Below are positions 25,817 to 34,677 of a stretch of DNA of 64,000 nucleotides, one piece after another. The number at the start of each line of letters is the position of its first letter. The stretch's first letter is position 1. The stretch comes from Sporichthya polymorpha DSM 43042 (lineage in GTDB: Bacteria > Actinomycetota > Actinomycetes > Sporichthyales > Sporichthyaceae): positions 117,039-181,038 of the forward strand of contig NZ_KB913029.1 in the NCBI RefSeq assembly GCF_000384115.1, in the 5' to 3' direction. The position numbers and the translations under genes were made by a program. Under the pieces are notes generated by a model. The model made no database searches and was not told the origin of the DNA. It saw nothing but the letters and a program-made list of their open reading frames with translations.

Positions 25817-26356
25817 ATGCGTTTCCGGGTGCACCAGCGCCGAGCAGCCGCGCGCACGGCCGCCGTGGGGACCGTCGCGGCGGTGACGCTCGGCGCGATC
25901 CTCACGTCGGGAGCCGCGAGCTCCCGCGCGGTGGACGCGCCGGCGAACGAGACCCTGCAGTTCGCCGCGGTCTCCGTCCAGAGCATCCGGCTCAACGTCG
26001 GGGCCCCGGCCGTGACGACCGGTGACCGCCTGGTCTTCTCCCACACGCTGACCAAGGCCGGGAAGACCGAGGGCCTGTCCGGCGTCGAGTGCATCCTCAC
26101 GTCGGTGACGAGTTCGAAGGCCAAGGACAAGCAGAAGGCGGCCACGAGTGCGCGCTCCCACTGCATCGCCACCATCGTCCTGACGGACGGTCAGATCGCT
26201 GCTCAGGGCCTGACGGCGCTGACCGAGCCCGGCGGCAACTTCGAGCTCGCCGTCACCGGCGGAACCGGCCGGTTCACCGGCGCCGCCGGGACGCTCCGCA
26301 AGGGCGGCGGCAAGGACAAGGGCACCTACACGATCACCCTCGTCCCCCGCCGATGA
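25817..26356 (+). CDS. Secreted allene-oxide-cyclase-barrel-like protein, copy 1
   Basis: 179 residues with a signal peptide (RRAAARTAAVGTVAAVTLGAILTSGAASS). The C-terminal part has FELAVTGGTGRFTGAAGTL, the hallmark of the allene oxide cyclase/dirigent-like eight-stranded barrel, plus a Cys pair (Cys in VECIL and SHCIA). Bacterial members are found in secreted and biosynthetic contexts; no enzymatic role is certain. The stop overlaps the start of a second barrel gene by ATGA, so the two are coupled. Confidence 0.72.
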   Translation: MRFRVHQRRAAARTAAVGTVAAVTLGAILTSGAASSRAVDAPANETLQFAAVSVQSIRLNVGAPAVTTGDRLVFSHTLTKAGKTEGLSGVECILTSVTSSKAKDKQKAATSARSHCIATIVLTDGQIAAQGLTALTEPGGNFELAVTGGTGRFTGAAGTLRKGGGKDKGTYTITLVPRR

Positions 26357-26862
26357 AGCTGAAGAAGCCGATCCTCGCCGGGATCGGCGCGCTCACCGCC
26401 TTCGCGATCATCGCCGGCCCGCTCGCGCTCGCCCGCAAGGACAACGACCCCCGCGTCGTGGCCCCCACGCCGCGGGTCCTGACCGCGACCGAGCAGCTCA
26501 GCAAGGACCGCGACATCCGCCCCACCGGCTCCAGCCTCGGCGACGAGTTCGTGCTCAGCCAGTCCCTGGCCGAGGGCGGCGTCGCCATCGGCACCGCGGA
26601 CACCTCCTGCACGTTCGTCCGCGTCGTCCGCGAGGACGGCAAGGCGGCGCCGCTCGCCATCAGCCTCCAGTGCACCGGCGTCGCCGAGATCGGCCCGGAC
26701 CTGCTGCTGTTCCAGGGCGTCAACTCGTTCTCCCCGACCTCGCCCAGCGTCAGCCGCTTCGTCGTCACCGGCGGCACCGGGAAGTTCCGCGACGCCCGCG
26801 GCGAGGTCCGTGTCACCGAGACCGGCAAGGGCACCAGCGCGATCGCCCTCGACCTCGCCTGA
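26353..26862 (+). CDS. Secreted allene-oxide-cyclase-barrel-like protein, copy 2
   Basis: 169 residues from ATG 26353, overlapping the previous stop. An N-terminal helix LAGIGALTAFAIIAGPLAL acts as signal anchor, then a barrel domain with SFVVTGGTGKFRDARGEV-type sequence (here FVVTGGTGKFRDARGEV) and one Cys pair (DTSCTF, LQCTG). It is a diverged paralogue of copy 1. It is convergent with cbs; the 18-bp gap contains only a short GC-rich hairpin. Confidence 0.7.
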   Translation: MKLKKPILAGIGALTAFAIIAGPLALARKDNDPRVVAPTPRVLTATEQLSKDRDIRPTGSSLGDEFVLSQSLAEGGVAIGTADTSCTFVRVVREDGKAAPLAISLQCTGVAEIGPDLLLFQGVNSFSPTSPSVSRFVVTGGTGKFRDARGEVRVTETGKGTSAIALDLA

Positions 26863-26880
26863 GCCCCGCCGCGGGGGCGG

Positions 26881-28260
26881 CTAGGAGGCGAGGTAGCCCA
26901 GCAGGTCCTGGCGGGTGAGAACGCCGACGGGCTTGCCGTCGTCGAGGACGACGACGGCGCCGGCGTGCTCGAGGTCGTGGATCGCCTGGGAGACCGGCTC
27001 GCCGGAGCCGATGATCGGCAGCGGGGGCATCATGTGCTGCTCGAGGCGGTCGGAGAGGGAGGCGCCGCCGGCGAAGAGCTTGTCGAGCAGGTCGCGCTCC
27101 CCGACGGCGCCGACGATCTCGGCGGCCATGACCGGCGGCTCGGCGCGGACGACCGGCATCTGGGAGACGCCGTACTCGCGGATGACGTCGATCGCCTCGC
27201 GGACCGTCTCGTTCGGGTGCATGTGCACGAACTCCGGCGTCGGGCTGCCGGCCTTGCGGGCAAGCACCTCACCCACCGTCACTCCCCCCGCCGCAGAGCC
27301 GCCGGCGGAGATGAAGCCGTAGTCGGCCATCCAGTCGTCGTTGAAGATCTTCGACAGGTAGCCGCGGCCGGAGTCCGGCAGCAGGACGACGACCACGTCG
27401 TCGGGTCCGGCCTTCTCGGCGGCGCGGAGGGCGCCGGCGACCGCCATGCCGCAGGAGCCACCCACCAGCAGGCCCTCCTCCCGGGCCAGGCGGCGGGTGA
27501 GGGTGAAGGAGTCGGCGTCGGAGATCGCGTAGATCTCGTCGGCGATCTCGCGGTCGTAGGTGGACGGCCAGAAGTCCTCACCGACGCCCTCGACCAGGTA
27601 CGGCCGACCGGTCCCGCCGGAGTACACCGAGCCCTCCGGGTCGGCGCCGATGATCTTCACGCGGCCGTCCGAGACCTCCTTGAGGTACCGCCCGACGCCG
27701 CTGATCGTCCCGCCGGTGCCCATCCCGGCGACGAAGTGCGTCACGCGGCCCTCGGTGGCCTCCCAGATCTCCGGGCCGGTCGTCTCGTAGTGCGACCGGG
27801 GGTTGTTGGGGTTCGAGTACTGGTCGGGCTTCCAGGCCTTCGGACGCTCGCGGACGAGCCGGTCCGAGACCGAGTAGTACGAGCGCGGGTCCTCGGGCGC
27901 CACCGCGGTCGGGCAGACGACGACCTCGGCGCCGTACGCACGCAGGGTGTTGATCTTGTCGGTCGAGACCTTGTCCGGGACGACGAACACGCAGGAGTAG
28001 CCCCGCTGCTGGGCGACCAGCGCCAGCCCGACGCCGGTGTTGCCCGAGGTCGGCTCGACGATCGTCCCGCCCGGCTGCAGCGCGCCGCTCTCCTCCGCGG
28101 CGTCGATCATCCGCGTCGCGATCCGGTCCTTCACCGACCCGCCGGGGTTGAAGTACTCGACCTTGGCCAGGACCAGCGGCGCCAGGCCCTCCGTGACGCG
28201 ACTCAGCTTCACCAGCGGCGTGTTCCCGACGAGGTCGATCAGTGACTCCACGTAACGCAA
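26881..28260 (-). CDS. cbs: Cystathionine beta-synthase with C-terminal CBS pair
   Basis: 459 residues. It condenses serine (or O-acetylserine) with homocysteine to cystathionine. The PLP lysine is in PGGSVKDRIA, the phosphate loop in TSGNTGVGLA and GTGGTISGVGRYL; two CBS motifs occupy the last 115 residues (GVSQMPVVRAEPP and GAVVVLDDGKPVGVLTRQDLLGYL). The start is TTG 28260, six nt after GGGGAGGG; no ATG or GTG fits as well. No haem-binding N-terminal domain is present, as is usual in bacteria. Complements metB in this window for transsulfuration. Confidence 0.93.
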   Translation of the reverse strand: MRYVESLIDLVGNTPLVKLSRVTEGLAPLVLAKVEYFNPGGSVKDRIATRMIDAAEESGALQPGGTIVEPTSGNTGVGLALVAQQRGYSCVFVVPDKVSTDKINTLRAYGAEVVVCPTAVAPEDPRSYYSVSDRLVRERPKAWKPDQYSNPNNPRSHYETTGPEIWEATEGRVTHFVAGMGTGGTISGVGRYLKEVSDGRVKIIGADPEGSVYSGGTGRPYLVEGVGEDFWPSTYDREIADEIYAISDADSFTLTRRLAREEGLLVGGSCGMAVAGALRAAEKAGPDDVVVVLLPDSGRGYLSKIFNDDWMADYGFISAGGSAAGGVTVGEVLARKAGSPTPEFVHMHPNETVREAIDVIREYGVSQMPVVRAEPPVMAAEIVGAVGERDLLDKLFAGGASLSDRLEQHMMPPLPIIGSGEPVSQAIHDLEHAGAVVVLDDGKPVGVLTRQDLLGYLAS

Positions 28261-28421
28261 CGCGTGCCCTCCCCTTCTCCCGGTGACCAGCTCACCTGAC
28301 CGGACGTCCGGCCGATCAGTGGATCACCCGAACGTCTCGACCTTCGTCAGGAACGTGCAACGGAATGTCAATTGCCCAACGCCACCCTAGGGCCGGGACC
28401 TACGTTCGGAATCCGGACTCT

Positions 28422-28441
28422 CCCTGGTGTCGGCACCAGGG
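28422..28441 (+). promoter_or_regulatory. UNCG-type leader hairpin before the SGNH hydrolase gene
   Basis: CCCTGGTG-TCGG-CACCAGGG is a perfect 8-bp stem with a TCGG tetraloop, 57 nt upstream of ATG 28499 in the cbs/SGNH divergent gap (28261-28498). It would stabilise the 5' leader; no ligand is implied. Confidence 0.5.
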
Positions 28442-28498
28442 ACGGGCCGGACGGACGAGGCAGCCGGGGGGGCTTCTCGCACGTCGAGGAGGTGCGCG

Positions 28499-29536
28499 AT
28501 GACGCGTAACTTGGGCACGCGGATGCTGCAGGCAGCCGCGCTGGGGAGCACCGGCGTGGCTCTGACCGGCGCCGGGCTGGTCGGCGTCCTGTTCACCGAG
28601 GCCAAGCTGGCCCGCCACTGGGTGGGCAAGCCCACCGGCGAGCCGCCGTTCGCGGACGGTGTCTACGGCTCCGGCCGCGGGCGCGAGATCTCCATCGCCA
28701 TGCTCGGCGACTCCATGGCCGCCGGCCTCGGCGTCGCCACCGCCGCCGAGACCCCGGCCGCCCTGATCGCCACGGGACTGTCCGAGCGCGCCGGCGCTCC
28801 GGTCCGCCTCACCAATGTCGCCAAGGTCGGCGCGCAGAGCTCGGACCTGGACCGCCAGGTCGACCTCGCCCTCGCCGCGCGGCCCGACCTCGCGCTGATC
28901 ATGATCGGCGCCAACGACGTCACCCACCGGATCCAGCCCTCGCTGGCCTGCGCGCAGCTGCAGGCGGCCGTCCGCCGCCTGCGCGCCACCGGCTGCGAGG
29001 TCGTCGTCGGGACCTGCCCCGACCTCGGGACCGTCGAGCCCATCGCCCAGCCGCTGCGCTGGATCGCGCGCCGCTGGAGCCGCCAGCTCGCCGCGGCGCA
29101 GACGATCGTCGTCGTCGAGGCCGGCGGCCGGAGCGTCTCCCTCGGCGACCTGTGCGCCGGCGCCTTCCGCGAGAACCCCCGCGAGATGTTCTCCGCGGAC
29201 CGGTTCCACCCCTCCGCCGCCGGCTACGCCGCGGCGGCCATGGCCATCGTCCCGTCGGTGAGCGCGGCCCTCGGGCACGTCCCCGCCGGCGAGGTCGTCC
29301 TCGACCCGGCCCGTGAGGAGGGCATGCTCCCGGTCGCGTTCGCCGCGGTCGAGGCCGCCGACCGCCCCGGCACCGAGGTCGCCCCCGCCGAGGCCGTCCG
29401 CGTCGAGGGTGGCCGCGTCGAGGGTGGCCGCCGCTGGGCGTTGCTCCGGCACCGCCGCCGCACCGAACTCCCCGCGGGCGAGAGCACCGAGACCGCCGAG
29501 ACCGCCGACGAGCACTCGACCGCGACGGCTGCCTGA
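28499..29536 (+). CDS. Membrane-anchored SGNH/GDSL hydrolase
   Basis: 345 residues from ATG 28499 after GAGGAGG. An N-terminal helix (AALGSTGVALTGAGLVGVLF) anchors it, followed by the SGNH domain: block I MLGDSMAAGL, block III MIGANDV and block V DRFHPSAAGY supply Ser, Gly, Asn and His. Such enzymes are esterases or acetylhydrolases acting on lipids or glycans outside the membrane. The last 70 residues are a low-complexity tail rich in Glu, Arg and Thr that is not part of the fold. Confidence 0.88.
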   Translation: MTRNLGTRMLQAAALGSTGVALTGAGLVGVLFTEAKLARHWVGKPTGEPPFADGVYGSGRGREISIAMLGDSMAAGLGVATAAETPAALIATGLSERAGAPVRLTNVAKVGAQSSDLDRQVDLALAARPDLALIMIGANDVTHRIQPSLACAQLQAAVRRLRATGCEVVVGTCPDLGTVEPIAQPLRWIARRWSRQLAAAQTIVVVEAGGRSVSLGDLCAGAFRENPREMFSADRFHPSAAGYAAAAMAIVPSVSAALGHVPAGEVVLDPAREEGMLPVAFAAVEAADRPGTEVAPAEAVRVEGGRVEGGRRWALLRHRRRTELPAGESTETAETADEHSTATAA

Positions 29537-29554
29537 GTTCGTCGGACCGGCGCG

Positions 29555-29950
29555 TCAGATCTGGGCCCGCAGGGCCCGGGTCCGCTCGGTCAGGGCCGCC
29601 AGGACCTCGCCCAGGGGCCCGCGGGCGCCCTGCCACCAGACGTGTGTGCCGGAGTCGAGCCCGGCCGCGGCGGCACCGAGGTCGTGCGCGGTGACCGTCA
29701 CCTGATCGGCGACGGCGAAGACACTCAGCGTGGGGACCGGGCGCAGCGCCGGTGGGGTCTTCCCGGCCCGGCCCTCGATGCCGGCCGCGGCGTCCGCGAG
29801 GTCCTGCGCGAGGGCGTGGGCCGCGTCGGCGACCCTCCTCAGCCTGCTCTCAGGCATTCGGCGCAGTCGGTCGGCGATCTCGGCGATTCCGGCCGTTTCG
29901 CTCCACGCCGGGTTCGACCCGGCGTCAGCGCCGGTGTCGGTGTCGTTCAC
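29555..29950 (-). CDS. Small hypothetical protein
   Basis: 131 residues from GTG 29950, nine nt after GGAGG; a longer open frame upstream has no ribosome site and odd composition. It is helical: MPESRLRRVADAAHALAQDLADAAAGIEGRAG, then a Pro-rich hinge, then VADQVTVTAHDLGAAAAG and a helical end LGEVLAALTERTRALRAQI. No signal or membrane segment. Similar helical proteins occur in actinobacteria without assigned function. It faces the SGNH gene. Confidence 0.6.
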   Translation of the reverse strand: MNDTDTGADAGSNPAWSETAGIAEIADRLRRMPESRLRRVADAAHALAQDLADAAAGIEGRAGKTPPALRPVPTLSVFAVADQVTVTAHDLGAAAAGLDSGTHVWWQGARGPLGEVLAALTERTRALRAQI

Positions 29951-30196
29951 CGCAACGTCCTCCGTTCGGCCCCGTGTCGTCACCGAAGCCGAGGGTATGA
30001 GCAGCGCTGCGCCCCGCCCGCAGACGGCGCGGGCGGGGCTGCCAGACGAACGCGCCGGACCGGCGCGAGGAAACGGAGGTCGACGTCGATCACACCTTGT
30101 GCGGCCGGTCGGCGTCGGGCACCCTCGTACCACCGGCAAGCCCAGTTCGTTCGTACCTTCGGTCCACCCCGATTACGCGACGTGAGAGGCGGTCCC

Positions 30197-30427
30197 ATGT
30201 CCCTTCACCACTCCGAGGAGACGCATCAGAACCTGTTGGCCCGGGTTCCCGGGTGCACAGGACGAGAACTCCCCGAGTGGTTCCGCGAACTTGAGGAAGG
30301 CCCCTCCTTCCTGAGGTTCGACGAGCGGGTGACGTGGCTGCAGGACGAGCACGGTCTCGCCCACGGTCACGCCACCGCGATCGTGCACGAGCACGATCTC
30401 AAGCGCGCGCAACGCTCGTTCCTGTAA
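30197..30427 (+). CDS. DUF4287 family protein
   Basis: 76 residues. CTGRELPEWFRELEE and RVTWLQDEHGLAHGHATAIVHEHDL match the DUF4287 domain, in which a conserved hydrophobic helix pair and HGxxHGxAxxxVHE-like end recur; it is often fused to DUF5655. Function unknown. It ends at a perfect bidirectional terminator. Confidence 0.85.
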   Translation: MSLHHSEETHQNLLARVPGCTGRELPEWFRELEEGPSFLRFDERVTWLQDEHGLAHGHATAIVHEHDLKRAQRSFL

Positions 30428-30451
30428 CGAGCCGCGCGAGCCCGCAACGCG

Positions 30452-30485
30452 GATCGGCCCCCGACCTTCCGGTCGGGGGCCGATC
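30452..30485. terminator. Bidirectional hairpin terminator
   Basis: A perfect 15-bp stem (30452-30466 with 30471-30485, GATCGGCCCCCGACC and complement) with a TTCC loop separates the DUF4287 gene from the convergent Bax inhibitor gene. Confidence 0.85.
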
Positions 30486-30525
30486 GCGTTACTGCGTTCG
30501 GGTGACTGCCGGAGTCACGGCGGTG

Positions 30526-31320
30526 CTACTCGCTGCGCAGGATGCTGATCAGACGGAGCAGCTCCAGGTACAGCCAGACGATCGTGACGGTGAGGCCGAA
30601 GGCCGCACGCCACGACTCGATCTGCGGGGCGCCCATCCGGATGCCGTTCTCGACCATGTCGAAGTCGAGGGCGAGGAACAGGCTGGCGAGCACCACACCG
30701 ATCGCCGCGGTGGCGAGACCCATGCCGCCGCCCCAGGCGTTGAAGCCCGAGTCGAACAGGTGCAGCAGCAGGTTGCCGAACATCAGGATCATGTAGGCGA
30801 CGGTCGCCGCGATCAGGATCTTCGTGAAGCGGGCGGTGACCCGGATCTTGCCGCTCTTGTAGAGAGCGAGCATGACGCCGAAGACGATCGCGGTGCCGGC
30901 CACGGCCTGCACGACGACGCCGTCGAGGTTCGGGTCGGACGTCTCGATGGCGCGGGAGACCGCACCGAGGAAGACACCCTCGACCGCCGCGTAGGCCATG
31001 ATCAGCGGCGGGCTCGGGACCTGCTTGAACGAGTTCACCATCGCGAGGCCGAAGCCCACGAGGGCGGCGACGATCGCGAGGCCGAAGCCGACCTCGGCGA
31101 ACCACGCCGCGGCACCGGTGGCCACCGCGATGACGAGCAGCAGGCCGGTGCGGGAGATGACGTCGTCCAGCGTCATCGGCTGGGTCGAGACGGGACCGGA
31201 CGGCGAGAACTGGCGCCGCAGGCCGTCGGGGGCCTGGGTCTCCGGTTCGGTCCGGAACGTCGCGTAGCCGTTTCGGCTGAACACGTCCTGGCGGGAAAGG
31301 ACGGGGTTCGAGCTTTGCAT
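30526..31320 (-). CDS. Bax inhibitor-1/YccA family membrane protein
   Basis: 264 residues: about 50 cytoplasmic residues then seven helices, with FLGAVSRAIE and the C-terminal FGLTVTIVWLYLELLRL typical of the family. Conserved acidic residues of the last helices (DFDMVE, YLELLR) form the pH-sensing proton/calcium site of BI-1 proteins such as BsYetJ. It probably acts as a leak channel; physiological role in actinobacteria is unclear. The ATG follows GGAGG in a short GGAGG/CCTCC hairpin. Confidence 0.9.
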   Translation of the reverse strand: MQSSNPVLSRQDVFSRNGYATFRTEPETQAPDGLRRQFSPSGPVSTQPMTLDDVISRTGLLLVIAVATGAAAWFAEVGFGLAIVAALVGFGLAMVNSFKQVPSPPLIMAYAAVEGVFLGAVSRAIETSDPNLDGVVVQAVAGTAIVFGVMLALYKSGKIRVTARFTKILIAATVAYMILMFGNLLLHLFDSGFNAWGGGMGLATAAIGVVLASLFLALDFDMVENGIRMGAPQIESWRAAFGLTVTIVWLYLELLRLISILRSE

Positions 31321-31470
31321 GGGAGGGCACCTCCGTGGGCCCGCAGGGTGCTGGACCGATGCCCAGCGTAGGGGTCTGCTATTTCCAGAACGCGGAACTA
31401 CCCCGGGGCGTTCCGGGACGGGGCTGTGACGTGGATATGGGTTCGCGGTGCGAACTCTTCCAGGTCGGGC

Positions 31471-31743
31471 TCAGGACCGGGACGCGGCCGCCGCGGCGTC
31501 GGCCTGCGCGATGAGCAGCGCGGCCAGGCGGCGGGCCTCGTCCGGGAGCAGGTAGCTGGACAGCTCCAGGTACCGGCCGGACTCGTCGGTGTCGGCCTGG
31601 TCCGTCAGGCCGAGGACCACGTAGTGGGTCTCCTCGGGCGTGCCCGGATCCATCTCGTGGCCGCCGACGGTCAGATAGGTCCGGTGGTCGTCCTTCGGGA
31701 TCAGCGCAGCGCTGTAGTCGGTCGGGCTGACGATCTCGCTCAT
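31471..31743 (-). CDS. Small hypothetical protein
   Basis: 90 residues, cytoplasmic, with a strand-rich first half (DHRTYLTVGGHEMDP, HYVVLGLTD) and a helical end (LLPDEARRLAALLIAQAD). It resembles small phage- or SsgA-like actinobacterial proteins in outline only. The region upstream (31744-31870) is unusually AT-rich for this genome and carries three TGATC-centred repeats that may be an operator. Unrecognised. Confidence 0.6.
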   Translation of the reverse strand: MSEIVSPTDYSAALIPKDDHRTYLTVGGHEMDPGTPEETHYVVLGLTDQADTDESGRYLELSSYLLPDEARRLAALLIAQADAAAAASRS

Positions 31744-31767
31744 GTGGGCCTCACCCCGCGTCAGCGG

Positions 31768-31807
31768 TGCTTGATCAACTGTTCCTGATCGAACTCTGCT
31801 TGATCAA
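31768..31807. repeat. Three TTGATCA-type repeats in a promoter region
   Basis: TGCTTGATCAA occurs at 31768-31778 and again at 31797-31807, with a partial TGATCGAA at 31786 between them, giving TGATC cores 14-15 bp apart. They lie 25-65 bp upstream of the 90-residue gene's start and may be binding sites of a regulator. Confidence 0.45.
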
Positions 31808-31922
31808 AAACGGGCATCTACCTGCGCAAATGCCGTCTTTAAGGGGTATCACAAAAATTCGTTGATCGTGCTTCCGCCACGCCGCTGCCCGGTGTAGGGC
31901 GTGTCATGCCGACGGGACGACG

Positions 31923-31952
31923 AAGGCCCCGAACCGTCCGGTCCGGGGCCTT
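31923..31952 (-). terminator. Hairpin terminator after the 110-residue gene
   Basis: AAGGCCCCG (31923-31931) pairs with CGGGGCCTT (31944-31952), with further inner pairing around a GTCC loop; it lies 37 bp beyond the stop of the minus-strand gene at 31989. Confidence 0.7.
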
Positions 31953-31988
31953 GTCCATGACGCTGCGTGACGTCGTTTCGCGCGCTCG

Positions 31989-32321
31989 TCAGCCGGTGCG
32001 CTGCGGGCCGATGAGGCGCCGCTGCGCGGTGTCCCAGCGCTTCCAGGCCGCATCCAGGTTGTCGGACATCTCGGCCAGGGTGAGCCCGGCGTAGGTGTCC
32101 TCCCCGGCCTGGGTGGTCTTGGTGATGACGCTGATGGCCCGCACGACCTCGGAGTACGCCATCGCGGCGTCCTCGAGGTCCCGGGCCTCCTGCACCGGGT
32201 CCACGGGACCGCGCTGCTCGATCAGCTTGCCCGCCGGCGCCGCGGTCTCGGACGCCTCGGACGTTCCGGCCACGACCTCGCTCCGGGCCCGACCGAAGCC
32301 CAACTTGGTCTTTCCGCTCAT
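31989..32321 (-). CDS. Small hypothetical protein
   Basis: 110 residues from ATG 32321 after GAAGGGGG. A basic, flexible start (MSGKTKLGFGRARSEV) is followed by a long amphipathic helical part (VQEARDLEDAAMAYSEVVRA then LTLAEMSDNLDAAWKRWDTA). No signal, membrane segment or known motif. Terminated by the hairpin at 31923-31952. Divergent from the lipoprotein nuclease gene with 258 bp between starts; I see no clear structure in that gap. Confidence 0.65.
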   Translation of the reverse strand: MSGKTKLGFGRARSEVVAGTSEASETAAPAGKLIEQRGPVDPVQEARDLEDAAMAYSEVVRAISVITKTTQAGEDTYAGLTLAEMSDNLDAAWKRWDTAQRRLIGPQRTG

Positions 32322-32579
32322 CTGAAGCCCCCTTCAAACCCGGAGAACCGGGTACCCATCGTGACGTACCCGGCACTCTCCGCCGCGTACTGGACACTGG
32401 TGTCGCGAAACTGCTGTGACGGGAGAGGTTCGGCGCTCCCCCACGCCGGCGTTCTCCCCGAGACGTCCAGATTGCTCCCCGACGCACCCTTTCCGGATCA
32501 GCCGAGCGGGCACAAGCTCCCTCAACCGTTCGGCCCAGCCGGCCCGTCACGCCGCGTGGACCGTTGCTCCGGCCCGATC

Positions 32580-33296
32580 ATGTGCCTCGTGCGAACACCG
32601 GCCCGGACCGTGCTCACCGTGGCGACGGCAGTGCTGCTCGGCAGCACTGCGTGCGACCCGGACACCGCCGGCCCGGGCGCGGCCGACGTGCGCCCCGCGC
32701 CGGCACCGAGCGCCGTGTCCGGCTCGGCGCGGGCGGCGCTGGCGACACTGGAGGTCAAGGGGCGCGCCCCGCTGACCGGCTACGAACGCGCGGCCTTCGG
32801 CCCGGCCTGGGCCGACGTCGACCGCAACGGGTGCGACACCCGGAACGACGTCCTGCGCCGGGACCTGCGCGCGGTCGTCCTGCAACCGGGGACGCGGGAT
32901 TGCGTGGTGCTCTCCGGTGTCCTCGATCCCGAGCCGTACACCGGACGCACCGTGAACTTCGTCCGCGGCGAGCAGACCAGCCCGCTGGTGCAGATCGACC
33001 ACGTCGTCGCGCTCGCCGACGCCTGGGTCACCGGCGCGTTCGCGTGGGACGCCGAGCGCCGCCGCGTGTTCGGGAACGACCCACTGAACCTGCTCGCCGT
33101 CGACGGCACCGACAACAACCGCAAGGGCAGCGGTGACGCCGCGACCTGGCTTCCCCGTGCCGCGTACCGCTGCGCCTACGTGGCCCGCCAGATCGCGGTG
33201 AAGGCGAAGTATCGGCTGTGGGTGAAGCCGGCCGAGCGGGACGCGATGAACCGTGTCCTCGCCTCCTGCCCGGACCAACCGGTCCCGACGACCTGA
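32580..33296 (+). CDS. Secreted DUF1524 HNH nuclease, probable lipoprotein
   Basis: 238 residues from ATG 32580 (GTG 32589 is possible). The N-terminal signal ends at GSTACDP, a lipobox-like cysteine. The DUF1524/GmrSD-C domain carries QIDHVVALADAW, the HNH His, and NLLAVDGTDNNRKG, with Cys pairs (NGCDT, RDCVV, YRCAY) suited to export. Such secreted nucleases degrade extracellular DNA for nutrient use or competition. A related nuclease is encoded at 35656, and a serpin gene lies immediately downstream on the other strand. Confidence 0.85.
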   Translation: MCLVRTPARTVLTVATAVLLGSTACDPDTAGPGAADVRPAPAPSAVSGSARAALATLEVKGRAPLTGYERAAFGPAWADVDRNGCDTRNDVLRRDLRAVVLQPGTRDCVVLSGVLDPEPYTGRTVNFVRGEQTSPLVQIDHVVALADAWVTGAFAWDAERRRVFGNDPLNLLAVDGTDNNRKGSGDAATWLPRAAYRCAYVARQIAVKAKYRLWVKPAERDAMNRVLASCPDQPVPTT

Positions 33297-33299
33297 GCC

Positions 33300-34601
33300 T
33301 CAGTTCGCGCGCGGGTCGAGGACCTGACCGACGAAGACCGGGGCGCCGGTGGCGGTGTCGACGATCACGAACGCGAACGGCCGGTCGACGGTGAACACCA
33401 CGGGCGGGTCGACGGGGACCGAAGTGACCCCGATGCCGAGCGCGGTGACGGCGGAGGCGACGGTGCCGAGTTCGTCGACGGTGATGTTCGCCTTGTGTTT
33501 CGCCTGCTGGACGAACAACTGACGGTCCGTCGAGATCCCGGAGAGGTCCGCAGCGGTCGGGTCGAAGACGGCGCGGACACCGAGGATCGACATCAGCGGC
33601 TTGAGGTCGAGGTCGGAGCCGAAGTCCCAGCGGGGCATGGTGACGCGGGCACGCACCGGCTTGGTCTTCGCCGCCGCGGCGAGGACGCGCGGGGTGATCA
33701 GGTCGGCCGGGGTGTTCTTGCCGGTCGGGAGCAGGACGCGCATCGCGAGCCGGTCACCGAAGTACGGCAGCTCGACGGCGGAGAACCCGTCACCCTCGAC
33801 GTGCGCGACCTGCGTCTCCAGCGACATCGTGGGGACCTGCACGTTCTGGCCGGCCACGGCGAAGGGCCGGTTGCCGACCTCCCGAAACGGGGTGGCCCAG
33901 TCCGCGTCGAGGTGGACGGCGTTGAGCAGCACCAGCACGGTCTGCGGGTCGAGCTCCTCGAGAATCCTCGGGATCCGGCCGGCGGTGTGCTCGGCGGCCC
34001 AGGCGTTGACGGCGTCCACGGCCTGCTGGGTCGCGCTGAAGTCGATCGTGCGCAGCTCGCCGCCGAACTGCTCGGTGAGGGTGCGCAGGAAGTTCTCGCC
34101 GTAACCGAAGCCCCGCTGGGTGAACAGGCCGTTGGCGATCTGCAGCGTCGGCGCCGACGGCGGCGGGTTTCCCTCCCCCGTCGGCGGGGCGGGCGGCGGC
34201 GTGGCCGGGCCCTCGGTGACGAGCGCCTGAGTCAGCGCGTTGAACGCGGCCGCGAACCCGGCAGGTAGCCCGAAGGCGCCGTCGAGCTCGGCGGCGGAGG
34301 TGCCGTTCGCGCCGACCCGCAGCATCGCGAACGCGTACGCGATGCTCAGCGGTGAGAAGACGAGGTTCTCCTTGGCCTTCGTGGCGTGAAACAACTCGGC
34401 GGCGAAGGCGTCGAGACCGCTCACGACCGGGCCGACGGGCGCGTCCGCCGCCGGGGCGAGGCGCGTCGCGCCGGCGACCTGGACCACCGCATCGGACGTC
34501 ATGTCGTCTCCCCCGCTCCCGCCGCACGCCGTCAGTGCCGTCGCCACCGCCAGGCCGAGCGCGAGCGCGCGCCCGCGTCCGGTCGTCGCTGTCCGCCGCA
34601 T
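33300..34601 (-). CDS. Serpin-family protease inhibitor, lipoprotein
   Basis: 433 residues from ATG 34601 behind GGGGAGG. Signal and lipobox LTACGGSG place it on the outer face. The serpin fold is seen in NLVFSPLSIAYAFAMLRVGA, VLLNAVHLDADW and the C-terminal PFAFVIVDTATGAPVFVGQV. The hinge of the reactive loop, DELGTVASAVTA, has the small residues needed for insertion into sheet A, so it may be an inhibitory serpin. Serpins are sporadic in bacteria. It shares the locus with two secreted nucleases. Target protease unknown. Confidence 0.88.
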   Translation of the reverse strand: MRRTATTGRGRALALGLAVATALTACGGSGGDDMTSDAVVQVAGATRLAPAADAPVGPVVSGLDAFAAELFHATKAKENLVFSPLSIAYAFAMLRVGANGTSAAELDGAFGLPAGFAAAFNALTQALVTEGPATPPPAPPTGEGNPPPSAPTLQIANGLFTQRGFGYGENFLRTLTEQFGGELRTIDFSATQQAVDAVNAWAAEHTAGRIPRILEELDPQTVLVLLNAVHLDADWATPFREVGNRPFAVAGQNVQVPTMSLETQVAHVEGDGFSAVELPYFGDRLAMRVLLPTGKNTPADLITPRVLAAAAKTKPVRARVTMPRWDFGSDLDLKPLMSILGVRAVFDPTAADLSGISTDRQLFVQQAKHKANITVDELGTVASAVTALGIGVTSVPVDPPVVFTVDRPFAFVIVDTATGAPVFVGQVLDPRAN

Positions 34602-34677
34602 CGCGTCCGCCTCCCCGGGGTCGCCGTCCTCTCATCCTGGACGACGTTGCGAGCCGGAGCGTTCACCCGCGCGGGGG

